Of a stretch of 5,998 nt of DNA, positions 4,895 through 5,998 are shown piece by piece. The translations under genes and the position numbers were made by a program. The stretch covers positions 1-5,998 of the forward strand of contig CAMDZY010000111.1 of assembly GCA_945910975.1 (NCBI GenBank), given 5' to 3'. The DNA is from an uncultured Clostridia bacterium. Its GTDB lineage: Bacteria; Bacillota; Clostridia; Oscillospirales; Oscillospiraceae. The notes beneath the pieces are model-generated. The model was not told the DNA's origin. It was given only the letters and a program-made list of their open reading frames with translations, and made no database searches. Numbering within the stretch: the stretch's first letter is position 1; the number at the start of each line of letters is the position of its first letter.

Positions 4895-5812
4895 TTACCT
4901 CATAATAATATAAGCCGTGTAAATGATATAAGCACCCACGCAAATCAAGCCCTCAATTCGGTTTGTTTTCCCGCCTGTTTTCGCTACAAACAGAATCAAT
5001 ACCGTGGTGGCGATTAAGATTACCGTATCCGTAATCAGTTCCGAAACGACATGGATGGGGGTCAGTACCGAAGTAACGCCTAAAATGAACAGAATATTAA
5101 ACAGGCAGGAGCCTACTGCGTTCCCCAGCGCAATGCCGGATTCGCCTTTTCTGGATGCCGCAATCGAGGTTACCAATTCCGGCAGGGACGTGCCGATTGC
5201 CACAATCGTCAGCCCCACAAGCGTATCGCTCATGCCCCAGCTTTTTGCAATCAGGCTTGCATTGTCGACCACCAAATCACCGCCAACTATGACAGCCGCC
5301 AGACCTGCGGCAACGAAAGCCAGACTTTTCGGCAAAGACATCACATCCGGCGGCGTTTCGTCCGTCCGATTTTTCAGCGCGCTGTAAACCATCAAGCCAA
5401 TATAAATGAGAAATACGACCAGCAGAATAATCCCATCGATCCGGCTGATCCATCCGTCAACAATCAAAACATAAAGCAGTACGGACACACCGATGTTCCA
5501 CCATAAATCCCGCCTTAGAATATCCTTGTGGGAAGCTGCCGGAAAAATTACCGCGCAGGCGCCAATGACAACCAGCAAATTGAAAATATTGGAACCAACG
5601 ATATTGCCCAGCGAAATGTCACTGTTCCCCAGTAGCCCCGCATTGATGCTGACCGCAGTTTCCGGCGCACTGGTTCCCATCGCGACAATGGTAAGGCCGA
5701 TAATGACTGAAGGAACCTTCAAAATTCCCGCTATGGAGGACGAACCGTCCACAAAAATGTCGGCGCCTTTAATCAACAGGAAAAAACCGACGATCAGTAA
5801 AAAATACATCAT
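4895..5812 (-). CDS. CaCA-family Na+/Ca2+ exchanger (YrbG-like)
   Basis: This is a 305-residue integral membrane protein with about ten hydrophobic segments in two inverted halves, the standard layout and length of bacterial calcium:cation antiporters. Both alpha repeats are complete. Repeat 1 has GLTIVAMGTSAPE ending at E51, then GNIVGSNIFN (69-78). Repeat 2 has GLTIVAIGTSLPE ending at E212, then GNAVGSCLFN (230-239). The paired GTSxPE glutamates are the known calcium ligands, so the protein should be active. In this family it would use a sodium or proton gradient to export Ca2+ or a similar cation. A charged loop (about 147-160) splits the halves. The start at 5812 follows AGGGGGT (plus 5819-5825) by six bases; a second ATG directly after it (5809) is equally possible, while codons out to 5878 lack a ribosome binding site. 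It lies 55 bases after an unidentified upstream gene end and may share its transcript. Confidence 0.93.
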   Translation of the reverse strand: MMYFLLIVGFFLLIKGADIFVDGSSSIAGILKVPSVIIGLTIVAMGTSAPETAVSINAGLLGNSDISLGNIVGSNIFNLLVVIGACAVIFPAASHKDILRRDLWWNIGVSVLLYVLIVDGWISRIDGIILLVVFLIYIGLMVYSALKNRTDETPPDVMSLPKSLAFVAAGLAAVIVGGDLVVDNASLIAKSWGMSDTLVGLTIVAIGTSLPELVTSIAASRKGESGIALGNAVGSCLFNILFILGVTSVLTPIHVVSELITDTVILIATTVLILFVAKTGGKTNRIEGLICVGAYIIYTAYIIMR

Positions 5813-5867
5813 AATATTACCCCCTAAAAATGATCGTTTTTGGAATTGTGGGTAAAAAAATAGGCTT

Positions 5868-5998
5868 CTACCGCACAATTTGCAGCAAAAGTCTTGTTAC
5901 ATACTCTTTTGTAAGTGCATTGTCTGGCCGTTCGGCGAGATGACGAACAATGCAGCGCTCAAAACAGGCTCTATAATAAATGTTGGGGTATTCCCGAT
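5868..5998 (-). pseudogene. 3' end of an unidentified gene, probably interrupted by an ISL3-like element
   Basis: An open frame enters from the right edge on the minus strand and ends at TAG (plus 5868-5870), giving 42 residues. The last 32, from C-F-E-R-C-I-V-R-H to L-L-L-Q-I-V-R, look like real protein: two amphipathic helices with a helix-breaking ERPDN between, and ordinary codon use for the window. No family is recognised. The frame also runs through the ISL3-like repeat at 5967-5989. If that repeat is genuine, only 5868-5966 is native gene sequence and the gene is cut; if not, this is simply the end of a complete gene. It precedes the exchanger gene by 55 bases in the same direction. 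Confidence 0.5.
5967..5989 (+). repeat. Second ISL3-like terminal repeat at the right edge
   Basis: GGCTCT, nine bases, then GTTGGGGTA: the same blocks at the same spacing as the repeat at 3639 (GGCTCT-N9-GTTGGGGTA), in the same orientation, with a different nine-base middle. If real, it is the outer end of another ISL3-family element lying mostly outside the window to the right. Confidence 0.55.

Noticed and set aside
4749..4943. 64-codon minus-strand open frame between the exchanger and the IS110 remnant
   Set aside because: It overlaps the exchanger 3' end and its terminator hairpin, and shows no recognisable motif or ribosome binding site.
5004..5855. Plus-strand open frames over the exchanger gene
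   Set aside because: They are antisense to a well-supported CaCA gene with both alpha repeats intact.

Overview
The window reads as chromosomal DNA of a low-to-mid GC Gram-positive anaerobe, most likely a gut Clostridia member of the Oscillospiraceae/Ruminococcaceae type. The evidence is GGAGG-type ribosome binding sites, TTGACA/TATAAT promoters, two lipoproteins with acidic Thr/Glu/Pro stalks, a GerM-like domain fused to a NodB deacetylase, and Firmicute-type ISL3 and IS110 remnants. The species cannot be named from this sequence.

Left part (1-2790): a YafP-like GNAT acetyltransferase on the minus strand (50-502) diverges from a plus-strand pair of surface lipoprotein genes. The two directions are served by back-to-back sigma-A promoters (540-567 minus, 592-620 plus). 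The pair encodes a GerM-like/NodB polysaccharide deacetylase lipoprotein (699-2141) and a small lipoprotein with a repetitive stalk and a C-terminal Cys/His metal-binding module (2194-2727). Both probably sit on the outer face of the membrane, the first acting on cell-wall or extracellular glycan. A hairpin at 2755-2784 follows them.

Middle (2790-3720): a single XRE-family regulator (2991-3578) has its own promoter and two small inverted repeats upstream that could be operators. A strong hairpin (3686-3713) lies beyond it.

Mobile-element graveyard (3639-about 4800): an ISL3-family terminal repeat and the last part of an ISL3 transposase gene (minus) abut a decayed IS110-family element (minus). 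The IS110 transposase has a frameshift near 4469 and a large in-gene deletion at 4307-4310 that removed roughly the middle half of the protein, including the second half of the DEDD site. Its upstream non-coding region, where IS110 elements encode their bridge RNA, is still present.

Right part (4895-5998): an intact CaCA-type Na+/Ca2+ exchanger (minus), then the 3' end of an unidentified minus-strand gene. That gene appears to be cut by a second ISL3-like terminal repeat (5967-5989) running off the window edge. No convincing new multi-gene system was found. The points most worth checking are the deletion-derivative IS110 with its retained RNA region, the two same-orientation ISL3-like ends, and the lipoprotein pair.
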